In this document: piece by piece, positions 7,542-16,434 of the stretch | How the letters are laid out: the number at the start of each line of letters is the position of its first letter | Numbering within the stretch: position 1 is the stretch's first letter | DNA from: Frankia sp. AiPa1 | Lineage (GTDB): Bacteria > Actinomycetota > Actinomycetes > Frankiales > Frankiaceae | Reading direction: 5' to 3' | NCBI RefSeq assembly: GCF_023243075.1 | Contig: NZ_JALKFZ020000174.1 | Coordinates: 1 to 43,713 of the forward strand | DNA length: 43,713 nt | Notes under the pieces: generated by a model | What the model was told of the DNA's origin: nothing | The model's input: the letters and a program-made list of their open reading frames with translations, nothing else | Database searches by the model: none | Program-made: the position numbers and the translations under genes

Positions 7542-8204
7542 ATGACGCAGGTACTGATTGCTCTGACCAGCCATAGCGAGCTCGGCGACACCGGCCGGAC
7601 GACCGGCTTCTACGCCGGCGAGGCGGCCGAGCCCTGGGCGGTGTTCACCGCCGCCGGCATCACGGTCGACGTCGTGTCCGTCGCGGGCGGGCGCCCGCCG
7701 GTCGACGGGCGCGACGAGGCCGACGCTGACCAGAACGCCTTCTTCGCCGCGGTGGAGCTCGCGGCGACCCCAAAGCCCTCCGAGGTGAAGGCCGCCGACT
7801 ACGACGCAATCTTCTTCGCCGGCGGCCACGGCACCATGTGGGACTTCCCGGACGATGCCGATCTGAGCCATCTCGCGGCCGACGTCTACGAGCGCGGTGG
7901 CGTGGTCGCGGCCGTCTGCCACGGGCCGGCCGCCCTGGTCAACCTGCGGCTGTCCGACGGGAGCCACCTCGTCGACGGCCGGCGGGTGGCCGCGTTCACG
8001 AACGCCGAGGAGCAGGCCACCGGTCTCGCCGGGGTCGTCCCGTTCCTGCTCGCCGACGCGCTGAGCGCCCGCGGCGCCGTCCACGTTCCGGCGCCCGAAT
8101 TCACCGCGCAGGTCATCGTGGACGGACGGCTGGTGACCGGCCAGAACCCGGCCTCGGCCCGCGGCGTGGCCGAGCAGGTCGTCGCGCTGCTCGCCGGACG
8201 GTGA
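7542..8204 (+). CDS. DJ-1/PfpI-family class I glutamine amidotransferase-like protein
   Basis: The 220 residues show the DJ-1/PfpI fold signatures: FAGGHGTMWD (about 92-101) and the nucleophile elbow AVCHGPAAL with Cys126-His127. The pattern is closest to Hsp31-like and type 1 amidotransferase-like proteins, which act as glyoxalases, deglycases or stress chaperones; the exact reaction cannot be fixed. The ATG at 7542 fits the family length; an in-frame ATG at 7533 is also possible. It is divergent from the LysR gene and probably controlled by it. Confidence 0.9.
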   Translation: MTQVLIALTSHSELGDTGRTTGFYAGEAAEPWAVFTAAGITVDVVSVAGGRPPVDGRDEADADQNAFFAAVELAATPKPSEVKAADYDAIFFAGGHGTMWDFPDDADLSHLAADVYERGGVVAAVCHGPAALVNLRLSDGSHLVDGRRVAAFTNAEEQATGLAGVVPFLLADALSARGAVHVPAPEFTAQVIVDGRLVTGQNPASARGVAEQVVALLAGR

Positions 8205-8234
8205 GAGCCGGCGGACGGTGCGGGGCGCGCGGCC

Positions 8235-9086
8235 TCAGGCTGGCGGGGTCGGGTCGGGCCGGTCGAGGACGCCCAGCGCCGCCGTGAGGGCCGCGACCAG
8301 CGGCCCGGTGAGCTCGCCCGCGCCGGCACCGGACAGGCGGCTCAGCGTCCCGGCGTCACGGGCGACCCCGACCCCGAACAGCAGGGCCACGGCGATCTCG
8401 GCGGCGAGCCCGGGCTCCGACGCGCCCGCCGAGACGGCCACGGCGTGCAGTGAGCCCAGGACGGGCTCGAACCGTTCCCGGGTCGCCGCGCGGACGGCGT
8501 CCTCGATCTCGCGGCGGAACACGTTCTGGGCGGCGACGCTGGTCCCCGTCGTGATCCAGCGATCGAGGGCCCGGCCCACCAGGGCCTCGATCTCCGCTCG
8601 CGGCCCGTCGGGCAACGAGCGGTCCGGCTCCGAGCCGGCCAGCCCCGAGCCGGCCGACGACGAGCCGGCCGCCTCCGACGACGCCACGCCGGTCGCCGAC
8701 GCCCGCGCAGTGCCCGACGCCCGCGCCGCGCTGGTGGTGGACGCCGAGGACTCCGATCGGGCCGAGGAGGCGGACGGCGCCGGGGATACCGGGGGTGCCG
8801 AGCCCGGTGCCGTCGGGGACACCTGGACCTCGCCCGGCTCGTGGCCGTCGGGTGCCGTCCCCTGCCCGTGGACCGACTCGATCAGAGGATCCGCGGCCAG
8901 CACGGCCCGGTAGAGGCCCTCCTTGCCGCCGAAGTAACGGGCGATCAGAGCTGGGTCGACCCCGGCGCGGTCCCCGACCGAACGGATCGCCGTACCCGCG
9001 TAGCCGCGCTCGGCGAACAGGCCCGCCGCCGCAGTCAGCAGGGCCTGGCGGCTGCGGGCGGCGTCACGCCGACGCCCGTCGCTCAT
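8235..9086 (-). CDS. TetR-family regulator with a long disordered linker
   Basis: The 283-residue protein has a TetR helix-turn-helix (RSRQALLTAAAGLFAERGYAG to GLYRAVLAAD, about 10-65). An Ala/Ser/Gly-rich segment of about 90 residues (74-162) follows, then a helical ligand-binding part (AEIEALVGRALDRW onward). TetR proteins are usually near 200 residues and lack this insert. The start ATG at 9086 overlaps the last 23 bases of the upstream MFS gene (stop 9064), so the two are cotranscribed and probably coupled; the regulator likely controls the exporter through the region before 10668. Confidence 0.87.
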   Translation of the reverse strand: MSDGRRRDAARSRQALLTAAAGLFAERGYAGTAIRSVGDRAGVDPALIARYFGGKEGLYRAVLAADPLIESVHGQGTAPDGHEPGEVQVSPTAPGSAPPVSPAPSASSARSESSASTTSAARASGTARASATGVASSEAAGSSSAGSGLAGSEPDRSLPDGPRAEIEALVGRALDRWITTGTSVAAQNVFRREIEDAVRAATRERFEPVLGSLHAVAVSAGASEPGLAAEIAVALLFGVGVARDAGTLSRLSGAGAGELTGPLVAALTAALGVLDRPDPTPPA

Positions 9087-10668
9087 GACCGCAATCCTCC
9101 ACCAGGACGACATCCGCGACGGCGGCGGCTGTCGATTCCTCCGCGCGTGTCGTCAGATCCGGTTCCGCCTGTGGGCCGGTCCGCGGCTGCCGCGCTGTCG
9201 GGAGCGATGCCGTGGACCCGGCCGCGGACGCCGTCCCGCCCGCGGTACCGGCCGCCGAGCCCGAGCCGCGCAGTGCCAGAGCCGACAGACCGGCAAGGAC
9301 GCTCACCGCGCCGGCCACGACGAAGGCGACGGTGTACCCGTGATTGGTGGGCAACGCCGAACCGGCCGGGACGTGGGCGGCCAGCAGCGCCGCGCCCAGC
9401 GCGCTGCCCAGTGCCCCGCCCGCCGTGCGCAGCACCTGGTTGAAGCTGGTCGCGCTGCCGGTCTCGTGCCGGGGGACGGCGGAGATGATGAGCGCGGGCA
9501 TCGCGGCGAAGGCGAAGCCGATCCCGAATCCGAACAGGAACGTCGCGCAGCCGAGCTCCACCAGATGGTCGTGGCTCGCGGCCAGGCCGAACAGGCCGGC
9601 GCCCACGGCGAGCTGGCCGGACAGCATCAGCCCCCAGGCGCCGATGCGCGGCGCGAGCGAGCGCGCCCAGCGGCCGGCCAGCGCCGTCCCGATCGACAGC
9701 GGGACGATGACCAGGCCGAGCACCGCCGGCGAGGCGCCGAAGCCGTAGCCACTGGACGTCGGTGTCTGCGCCAGCCGGTTGATCAGGGTCATCGCGTTGT
9801 ACAGGCCGAAGCCGGCCAGCACGGCGCACACGTCGGCGATCAGCACCGGTCGCGCCGCGAGATACTTCAGCTCGATCAACGGGTGTTCCGTGCGCAGTTC
9901 GAGGCGGGTCCAGGCCACCGCGCAGACGACCCCGGCCCCCAGCAGCCCGAGCACCCCCGGTGACGTCCAGCCCCAGGTCTCCGCCTCGCTGACCCCGAGC
10001 AGGAACGGTCCGAGCGCGGCGGCGAACAGCAACACACCCCACAGGTCGAGGCGACCGCGCCGGGCCGTGGCGCTTCCCCCCGCGGGCACGATCACCAGCA
10101 CGGCCACCACCGCCGCGGCGGCCAGGATCGCCGCGACCCAGAAGCCCGCGTGGTAGTCCCAGGCGTCGGCGAGCAGGCCGGTCAGCGGATAGCCCAGACC
10201 CGCCCCGGTCGCGGTCGTGATCGAGAGTCCCGCGACGGCGGGCCCCAGCCGGGCGGGCGGCATCAGGTCGCGGGCGATCGCCAGGGCGAGCGGCATCAGG
10301 CCCATCCCGACGCCCATCAGCCCACGGCCGACCAGCAGTTGCGGGAAGGTACCGGCGGTGGCGGCCAGCACGGAGCCGACGGCGACGGTGCCCAGCCCCG
10401 CGACCAGCACGGTCCGCCGGTGCGCCCCGTCCCCCAGGCGCCCGAACAGGGGTGTGGTGACGGCGCCGGTGAGCAGCGTGAGGGTGAGGATCCACTGCGC
10501 GCTGGTCAGCGAGACGTGCTGGGCCCGCGCGATCGTGGGAATGAGCGGCGTTCCCAGCGTGCCGATGACCGAGACCACGAGCCCGCAGTAGACGAGCACG
10601 GCCAGCAGCAGCCCCGGTCGCGGATGCCAGCCGCCCTCCCCCACGGTGACGCGCCGTTGTACCCGCAC
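9064..10668 (-). CDS. MFS drug exporter (14-TM, EmrB/QacA type)
   Basis: The 534-residue integral membrane protein has about 14 hydrophobic segments and the family motifs GRLGDGAHRRTVL (motif A, first cytoplasmic loop) and LLVGRGLMGVGMGLMPLALAIARDLM. These are proton-driven drug or metabolite exporters. The GTG at 10668 (VRVQRRVTVGEGG) is the best guess; an in-frame ATG at 10731 and a longer frame to 10965 are alternatives. The C-terminus ends in an Ala/Ser/Thr-rich tail. The tetR gene overlaps its 3' end, and a palindromic repeat array (10788-10842) lies upstream. Confidence 0.88.
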   Translation of the reverse strand: MRVQRRVTVGEGGWHPRPGLLLAVLVYCGLVVSVIGTLGTPLIPTIARAQHVSLTSAQWILTLTLLTGAVTTPLFGRLGDGAHRRTVLVAGLGTVAVGSVLAATAGTFPQLLVGRGLMGVGMGLMPLALAIARDLMPPARLGPAVAGLSITTATGAGLGYPLTGLLADAWDYHAGFWVAAILAAAAVVAVLVIVPAGGSATARRGRLDLWGVLLFAAALGPFLLGVSEAETWGWTSPGVLGLLGAGVVCAVAWTRLELRTEHPLIELKYLAARPVLIADVCAVLAGFGLYNAMTLINRLAQTPTSSGYGFGASPAVLGLVIVPLSIGTALAGRWARSLAPRIGAWGLMLSGQLAVGAGLFGLAASHDHLVELGCATFLFGFGIGFAFAAMPALIISAVPRHETGSATSFNQVLRTAGGALGSALGAALLAAHVPAGSALPTNHGYTVAFVVAGAVSVLAGLSALALRGSGSAAGTAGGTASAAGSTASLPTARQPRTGPQAEPDLTTRAEESTAAAVADVVLVEDCGHERRASA

Positions 10669-10730
10669 GTCCCACCCCCATCCTTGATGTTCTCGCCGGA
10701 CGCCACGACCGATGTCTTCACCTGATGACA

Positions 10731-10744
10731 TCGTATGATGACAT
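10731..10744. promoter_or_regulatory. Direct repeat at the MFS upstream region
   Basis: TGATGACAT appears twice with a 14-base period (about 10723-10745), in an AT-richer patch upstream of the MFS start. It may be an operator or part of the promoter, and the alternative ATG of the MFS gene lies within it. Confidence 0.35.
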
Positions 10745-10787
10745 AGCTGGACGCCACGCGGCAGGCGCTGGGTGGCGGGGCCCGTGC

Positions 10788-10842
10788 GGTGTTCCGCGGA
10801 ACACCCGGGCCCGCGGAACACCCTGGCCCGCGGAACACCGTG
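10788..10842. repeat. Perfect palindrome plus 17-bp half-site array
   Basis: GGTGTTCCGCGGAACACC (10788-10805) is a perfect 18-bp palindrome. Its right half continues as a 17-bp tandem series, with units starting GGAACACC at 10798, 10815 and 10832, separated by CGGGCCCGC or CTGGCCCGC. The array sits between the carrier gene (stop 10844) and the MFS gene, both on the minus strand. It could be a regulator-binding array or a terminator. Confidence 0.7.
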
Positions 10843-10843
10843 A

Positions 10844-11977
10844 CTATCGCGACGGACGTCGGGCGGGAGCGGTTGGGAGAAGGCGGGGCACGACGCGGAC
10901 GTAGGCGACCATGCCGAGGATCTCCACGAGTGTCTGGGTGACGACGGCGGCCGCCGCGAGGGCACGCTCGGCGCCGGGCAGGGCCAGCGCGAGCGGCAGG
11001 ACGACCAGGGAGTTGCGCGCGGCCCCGCTGAACAGCACCCCGCGCGCCGCCGGCACGTCGAGCCGGAAAAGCCGGCTCAGCGCGACCCCGGCAAGCGCCA
11101 TCACCACCAGGAACAGCACGTAGCACGGCGCGACGCGAGCGAGCGCCCCGACGTTGGCGCGCACCCGTGGCACCTGCGAGGCCACCACGGCGATGAGGGT
11201 CGCGGCCAGCAGCGGCACCATCGCGAGATCTGCCATCACCGCGGCGCCGGCCAACCGGCCGCGACGCCCAGGCGCCGCCCAGGCCTGCGCCGCCCAGGCC
11301 TGCGCCGCCCAGGCCAGCGCCAGGGGCAGGACGATCAGCAGGCCGAACGCCCGCAGGAACGGGCCGACCTGGACGACGTCGGCCAGCCCCGAGCCCAGAA
11401 ACACGACGAGATACCCCGGCAGCAGCACCATCTGCGCGACGAGCAGCAGCGGCGTCACGGCCAGCAGTTGCGCCCGACGTGCCCCGGCCAGCCCACCGAA
11501 CACCACCACCCAGTCGACGCACGGGCACAGCAGCACCAGCAGCACCCCGAGCCGCAGCGCCCGGTCGCCCGGCAGCAGTGGCAGCATCGCCGCCACCACC
11601 GCGGGCACCACGACGAAGTTCACCACCAGCACGGCCCCCACGAATCGCCCCGCCCGCAGCGAGCGCATCAGCTCCGCCGCGGGCACCTGTCGGAAGGTGA
11701 CGAACAGCAGCGCCGCGAGCAACGGGTTCACCGCGTGCTCGAACCCCGCCCCGGCACCCGGCGCGATCCGCCCGAGCACCAGCCCGACCATCATCGCCGC
11801 GAGGTATACCGGGACCTGCCACCGTTCCAGCACCGCCCCGACCCGCACCAACGCCACCGCCCGTCCCGCTTCCGCCTGGCCTTGCCCCGAGCCGCGACCG
11901 GGCCGCGGGTGGTCGTGGAGTCCAGGAGGCCATGATCGCACCTGTCCGGTCACGCTAAGGCGTAGGTCAACCGGCAC
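10844..11977 (-). CDS. Bile acid:Na+ symporter / arsenite-efflux family carrier
   Basis: The protein has up to 377 residues with about 10 transmembrane segments: VPVYLAAMMVGLVLG, the NPLLAALLFVTF region, then LCPCVDWVVVFGGLAGA, which corresponds to the conserved PC-x-D-W-x-x-x-F segment of arsenic-resistance members of the BASS/ACR3 superfamily. It probably exports arsenite or a related anion; no arsR or arsC lies next to it, so the substrate is inferred. Tandem 15-bp repeats encode QAWAAQAWAA (about 11278-11312). The start is uncertain: GTG 11977 opens the frame, but GTG 11857 (VALVRVGAVLERW) fits family length better. Confidence 0.8.
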   Translation of the reverse strand: MPVDLRLSVTGQVRSWPPGLHDHPRPGRGSGQGQAEAGRAVALVRVGAVLERWQVPVYLAAMMVGLVLGRIAPGAGAGFEHAVNPLLAALLFVTFRQVPAAELMRSLRAGRFVGAVLVVNFVVVPAVVAAMLPLLPGDRALRLGVLLVLLCPCVDWVVVFGGLAGARRAQLLAVTPLLLVAQMVLLPGYLVVFLGSGLADVVQVGPFLRAFGLLIVLPLALAWAAQAWAAQAWAAPGRRGRLAGAAVMADLAMVPLLAATLIAVVASQVPRVRANVGALARVAPCYVLFLVVMALAGVALSRLFRLDVPAARGVLFSGAARNSLVVLPLALALPGAERALAAAAVVTQTLVEILGMVAYVRVVPRLLPTAPARRPSR

Positions 11978-12001
11978 ACATCAGATCGTCGATCATGGCC
12001 A

Positions 12002-12127
12002 GAGAGGTTACCCGGCCGGCTGCGCATCCACGTCCGGGCCGTCTTTCCCCTGGCGCAGGTCGTCCAGGCACACCACGAGATCGAGCGCGGGCACGGCCGC
12101 GGCAAGGTGGTCGTGACGATGCCCTGA
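12002..12127 (+). pseudogene. C-terminal remnant of a zinc-type alcohol dehydrogenase/quinone oxidoreductase
   Basis: A plus-strand frame ending at TGA 12125-12127 reads RLPGRLRIHVRAVFPLAQ, then QAHHEIERGHGRGKVVV before the stop. This is the characteristic C-terminus of zinc-binding MDR dehydrogenases (GxLxxxVxxVFPLxxxxxAHxxxExGxxRGKVVL). No start codon or preceding dehydrogenase sequence is present; the upstream bases belong to the oppositely oriented carrier gene. It is about 40 residues of a normally 310-residue protein and clearly a deletion remnant. Confidence 0.75.
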
Positions 12128-12290
12128 CCGGTGTCATGTGAACGGCCCGAGAACTGCCGGCGAAGATTCGGTGATCGACTCGGGCCCGACGGCCCATCCC
12201 TGCCTTTTCCCCATACCTTCGCGGAACACGTACCGATCTGGCTGTGTCCGGGTGGTTTTCGCCGCGCGGACGCCGGTTCTGAGGTGGGCT

Positions 12291-13832
12291 GTGGGGGACT
12301 GGTGGAGCACCGGCAACGCGATCGCGGTGCTCACGACGATGCTGGGGATCGGCGCGTCGATCGCAACGGTCTGGTACGAGCGGCGTCCACGCCGCCGGCT
12401 GGTCGGCTACCGAGTGCAGATGGCCATCCGGGCCGGCGGGGGCAGCCGCGGCGGGCGTGACCAGGCGGTCTTCGGGTCGCTGACGAACCTGCCAGGCATC
12501 TCCGACGCCACCCTGGTCCTGCTGCGCATCGAGAACCACGGCCGGCAGAGCATCGCCGAGTCGGACTACACCAACAACGGCCCGTACGGCCTGACCGTCG
12601 ACGTCTCGGACCTGAGCGTCCAGAGCGTCGCCGTCATCCCCGATCCGGACGAGCTGCACCTGCTCGGCCATTTCGCCGATCCGGGCAGCATCCGCTACAC
12701 CGACAACATCATCTATCTGCCCCGCGTACCGCTCAACCCGGACCAGCACTACAAGCTGCTGATCCTGCTGAGCGGCAGCGGCGACGGCAATGATCTGCGC
12801 GTGCGCGGCGGCATCCGCGCCGGCACCATCGTGAAGACCGAAAGCGTGTCGGTCGACGACCGGCCGCAGCGGTTCAGCCGGCCCGCCCGCCTGATCACCG
12901 TCATGCTCACGGCGTGCGTCGTGGCACTCGCCGCCATCATCCTCCTCCCGGACACCGACCGCGGGCCGATGGGATGCCTGCGGGGGAACCTCCACGTGGA
13001 GGGATCCACGTCCATCGGCTCCCTGCTCCAGGGGGCCGCGAAGCAGTACGAGTCGGACTGCCCGGGCGCCCACGTCACCGTCACCCCGGAGGGCAGCCGC
13101 GGGGCGCTGTTCAGCCTGGCCTCGTCCAGGGACCGCGACACCATCGCCTTCAGCGACGGTCGCTCGCCGGTGGGTTCGGACCCCGCCATCCGGGCACAGG
13201 CCGTCGCCGTCACCCTGTTCGGCATCGTGGTCAACACGTCCACCGGGGTGTCGAACCTGACCAGCGACCAGATCCGGGGGATCTTCAGCGGCCGGTACAC
13301 CGACTGGAGCCAGATCGACCCCAGCTACCACGGGCCGGTGCAGGTCATGAGCCGCACCTCCCAGTCGGGCAGCCGCGGCGGCCTGGACTCGATCTTCGGG
13401 ATCACCGAGCCGGGCGACAACGCGCCGAGCTGCCCGAGCGGACTGCCGGTCGACCCGCGGGCGGCCACCTACTGCCAGCTCCCCGGAGCACCCGACGTCG
13501 TGCGCACGGTGGCATCGCTGCCGGGCGCGGTCGGGTTCGCCGACCTGCGCGGCATCCACGGCTCGAAGAACGCCGCCCAGCTGCGGGTCGTCACCATCGA
13601 CGGCCACCAGCCGGACTTTCACGACCGCGGCTACCCGTTCACCGAGATCGAGTACGCCTACAGCTACGGCTGGCCGAAGCCCGGCGGTCTCGCCGCCGCG
13701 TTCACCACCTACCTGCAGTTCGGACGGGGCGCCGACTACTTCAAGTCCGACTACAACCAGACGTGCTCCACCCCGGGCAACTCCCCGGATCAGCCGCCGA
13801 CGCGCACCTTCTCCCCGCTCTGCCGCGGCTGA
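12291..13832 (+). CDS. Membrane-tethered PstS-like substrate-binding protein
   Basis: GTG 12291 has GAGG (12281-12284) at good spacing and gives 513 residues. The order is TM1 (about 9-29), an Arg-rich turn (ERRPRRR), a roughly 165-residue beta-rich domain of no family I recognise (VLLRIENHGRQSI to LLILLSGSG), TM2 (about 201-220), then a PstS-type periplasmic-binding domain (about 232-500: VEGSTSIGSLLQGAA, VTPEGSRGAL, IFSGRYTDW, PGAVGFADL). Charge distribution places the middle domain in the cytoplasm and the binding domain outside. PstS proteins are normally lipoproteins beside pstCAB, which are absent here, so a sensory or phosphate-scavenging role is inferred. The 3' end overlaps the hydrolase gene on the other strand by 43 bases. 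Confidence 0.82.
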   Translation: MGDWWSTGNAIAVLTTMLGIGASIATVWYERRPRRRLVGYRVQMAIRAGGGSRGGRDQAVFGSLTNLPGISDATLVLLRIENHGRQSIAESDYTNNGPYGLTVDVSDLSVQSVAVIPDPDELHLLGHFADPGSIRYTDNIIYLPRVPLNPDQHYKLLILLSGSGDGNDLRVRGGIRAGTIVKTESVSVDDRPQRFSRPARLITVMLTACVVALAAIILLPDTDRGPMGCLRGNLHVEGSTSIGSLLQGAAKQYESDCPGAHVTVTPEGSRGALFSLASSRDRDTIAFSDGRSPVGSDPAIRAQAVAVTLFGIVVNTSTGVSNLTSDQIRGIFSGRYTDWSQIDPSYHGPVQVMSRTSQSGSRGGLDSIFGITEPGDNAPSCPSGLPVDPRAATYCQLPGAPDVVRTVASLPGAVGFADLRGIHGSKNAAQLRVVTIDGHQPDFHDRGYPFTEIEYAYSYGWPKPGGLAAAFTTYLQFGRGADYFKSDYNQTCSTPGNSPDQPPTRTFSPLCRG

Positions 13833-14743
13833 GCGGCACCGCCGGCCAGGCGGGCACGCAGTAGGCAGCGTTCGGCGAAGGCCAGCGCCGCCAGGTGATA
13901 GGGCCGGGCCGCCCAGCCGAGGCTGACGTTGTGGCTGGCGTCCGGGAGCAGGCAGGTCTCGACGAGCGGCGCCGCGGTGAACAGCGCCCCCAGGGCGGCC
14001 AGCTCATCCTCGTCGACGACCCACCACTGCTCGTGCGCGGCGAGCGTCGCCCGCACCGGGATCCGGATCCGGCTCGCGAGTCCCGGAAACGCGGGCGACC
14101 AGGCCGCCAGTTGTGCCGCCTCGCCCTTGGCCGAGATCGAGATGAACGCGCGGCGGCCACGCAGGGTGTCCGGTGGATACAGGTCGGCCGGCCCCCAGAA
14201 CACCTCGAACACCTGGGCCACCGTCGCGGGCGGCGGCACGTCCGGGTCGATGCCGTAGCGGCGCGGAAGGTACCGCAGGCCGACCCCGGAGCCGTCCAGC
14301 CCGAGCAGCTCCACACCGCGGGGAAGTGCCGCGACCTGGATCGCGAGTTTGAACCCGTTGGAATGACCGACCAGGACGAATCCCGCGCCGACGTCGTGGG
14401 TGGCGGCGAAGCCGTCCAGGGCGGCGAGGACGATCTCGGCCTGGGCGGACAGGAGCCGGTCGGCCTCCGCCAGCTCCGCGCTCGCCCCGTAGCCGGGCCG
14501 GTCCAGCGCCAGCACGTTCCATCCGGCGGCGGCGCCGATCGCCAACAGCGACAGCTCCGGCGCCGCCCCGCCGTGGAAGTAGCCGGCGTTCACCCCGCCG
14601 CCGTGCAGCGCGACGACCGTTCCCCGCGGCGCGTCCACCTGCGCCAGCAGCCCCGACAGCGAGTACCGCCCGGCCTCGACCAGCACCCGCCGCACCGTTG
14701 CCGGTGATGCGTCGCCAGGCGGCGGCGCCTCAGCCTCCGGCAC
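13790..14743 (-). CDS. Alpha/beta hydrolase
   Basis: The 317 residues have an oxyanion motif HGGG (47-50), the nucleophile elbow GHSNG (Ser128) and a likely catalytic His in DASHNV (about 271), so the triad looks complete. GTG 14743 is chosen because it lies at the end of the upstream ALDH gene (stop 14730), overlapping it by 14 bases, which suggests translational coupling. A longer frame to 14812 would overlap the ALDH gene further. The substrate is unknown; with an aldehyde dehydrogenase upstream, ester cleavage followed by oxidation of the product is plausible. The gene converges with the PstS-like gene and overlaps its 3' end. Confidence 0.85.
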   Translation of the reverse strand: MPEAEAPPPGDASPATVRRVLVEAGRYSLSGLLAQVDAPRGTVVALHGGGVNAGYFHGGAAPELSLLAIGAAAGWNVLALDRPGYGASAELAEADRLLSAQAEIVLAALDGFAATHDVGAGFVLVGHSNGFKLAIQVAALPRGVELLGLDGSGVGLRYLPRRYGIDPDVPPPATVAQVFEVFWGPADLYPPDTLRGRRAFISISAKGEAAQLAAWSPAFPGLASRIRIPVRATLAAHEQWWVVDEDELAALGALFTAAPLVETCLLPDASHNVSLGWAARPYHLAALAFAERCLLRARLAGGAAQPRQSGEKVRVGG

Positions 14744-16178
14744 GGGCGGGAGTCGTGATCGTCTTGGGTTCCAGGTAGGCGTGCAGGCCCTCCGGGCCCA
14801 GCTCACGGCCAAGACCGGACTGTTTCACGCCACCGAAGGGCGCCGCCGGGTCCAACGAGATGCCGTTGACCCCGAACGTGCCGGTGCGGATGCGTCGCCC
14901 GACCTCGACGCCACGGTCGATGTCCGGGGTCCACACCGTGCCGTACAGGCCGAACTCGGTGGAGTTCGCGATCGCCACCGCCTCGTCCACGTCCTGGTAC
15001 GGGAGGAAGGTGACCACCGGGCCGAAGATCTCCTCCTGGGCGATCCGCATGTCCGGGGCGACATCGCGGAACACCGTCGGCTCGACGTACCAGCCGCGAT
15101 CGAGACCGGCCGGCCGGCCACCGCCGGTGACCACGGTCGCACCCTCCTTGCGGCCGATGTCGATGTAGCCGAGCACCCGCTCGCGCTGGCGGGCGCTGAT
15201 CACCGGGCCGAGGAACGTGCCCGGGTCGGCCGGGTCGCCGATCGGCAGGCCGCGCACGGTCTCGGCGAAGGACTCCACCGCCTCGTCGTAGCGGTCGGCG
15301 GAGATCAGCACACGCGACTGGGCGATGCAGAACTGCCCGCTCTGGAACAGGCTGAGCATGACCAGGTTGCCCAGCGTCGCGGGCAGGTCCGCGTCCGGCA
15401 GCACGATCGCCGCCGACTTCCCGCCGAGTTCGAGGGTGACCCGCTTGAGCTGGGCGCCGGCCAGCGACGCGATCCGCCGGCCGACCGCCGTGCTGCCGGT
15501 GAACGCCACCTTGTCGATGCCCGGATGGGTGACCAGCAGCTCACTGGACTCGGGCCCCGCGGCGAGCACGTTCAGCACCCCCGGCGGAAGACCGGCGGCG
15601 GACCCGGCCTCGGCGAGGAGATAGGCGTTGAGCGGCGTCTCGGGCGCCGCCTTCAGCACGAGCGTGCAGCCCGCGGCCAGCGCCGGCCCGAGCTTCAGCA
15701 CGCTCAAAAAGAACGGGACGTTCCAGGGGACGATCGCGGCGACCGGGCCGACCGGCTCATGGCGGACGAGCGCGGGCGAGTAGCGGCCGGCCCGCGCCGT
15801 CTCCTCCTCGAACGTGCCGGCCAGCTCCGTGTAGTAGCGCAGCACGTCCAGGCCGTTGTCGACCTGCGCCATCCGGGCGAATGCCGCGGGCACACCGTTC
15901 TCGGTGGTGATGGTGCGCGCCAGCTCGTCCGCCCGGCTGGTCAGCTCCGCCAGCAGCCGACCCATGATCTCGGCCCGCTGCGCCGGGCTCATCCTCGGCC
16001 ACGGCCCGGAGTCGAACGCGCGGCGCGCCGCCGCCACCGCCGCGTCGACGTCCTCGGCGCTCGCGTCCGGGACCCGCCCGACCACCTCCTCGGTGCTGGG
16101 CGAACGGACGTCGAGAGAACGCCGCGACGTCGACGGAACCCAACGGCCATCGACGAAGACATCACCGCTCACCTGCAT
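14730..16178 (-). CDS. NAD(P)-dependent aldehyde dehydrogenase
   Basis: The 482 residues are a full-length class-2-type ALDH: PWN (151-153), the cofactor loop FTGSTAVGRRI (226-236), general base Glu250 in LELGGKS and catalytic Cys284 in GQFCIAQSR. It oxidises an aldehyde to a carboxylate; the substrate is not predictable. ATG 16178 has GGGAGGTG about 6 bases upstream. It overlaps the downstream hydrolase gene and shares its operon. HtpG lies 256 bases upstream on the same strand, with a low-complexity gap containing repeated CGGCGATCC. Confidence 0.93.
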   Translation of the reverse strand: MQVSGDVFVDGRWVPSTSRRSLDVRSPSTEEVVGRVPDASAEDVDAAVAAARRAFDSGPWPRMSPAQRAEIMGRLLAELTSRADELARTITTENGVPAAFARMAQVDNGLDVLRYYTELAGTFEEETARAGRYSPALVRHEPVGPVAAIVPWNVPFFLSVLKLGPALAAGCTLVLKAAPETPLNAYLLAEAGSAAGLPPGVLNVLAAGPESSELLVTHPGIDKVAFTGSTAVGRRIASLAGAQLKRVTLELGGKSAAIVLPDADLPATLGNLVMLSLFQSGQFCIAQSRVLISADRYDEAVESFAETVRGLPIGDPADPGTFLGPVISARQRERVLGYIDIGRKEGATVVTGGGRPAGLDRGWYVEPTVFRDVAPDMRIAQEEIFGPVVTFLPYQDVDEAVAIANSTEFGLYGTVWTPDIDRGVEVGRRIRTGTFGVNGISLDPAAPFGGVKQSGLGRELGPEGLHAYLEPKTITTPARAGG

Positions 16179-16434
16179 CGCCGGCACCTCCCCTTGCGGT
16201 CGGCGTGCCCACCGGCACGGCTGGCACAAAAGCTAGCCGATGCAACACGCGGGGGCGATTGTTCACTCCGCCTCCCGCTTCCCGAGCCCCACCTCCCGAC
16301 CGCGATCCGACCCCTGCGGCGATCCCGCCCCCGCGGCGATCCGACGGTGCCCCGCGCGACCGTTGCCGCCGTCGCGCGGAGCCGTCCTGTCACCGCCCGA
16401 GCAGGACTGCCGGGCGGGCGGGTGCCTGTGCTGC

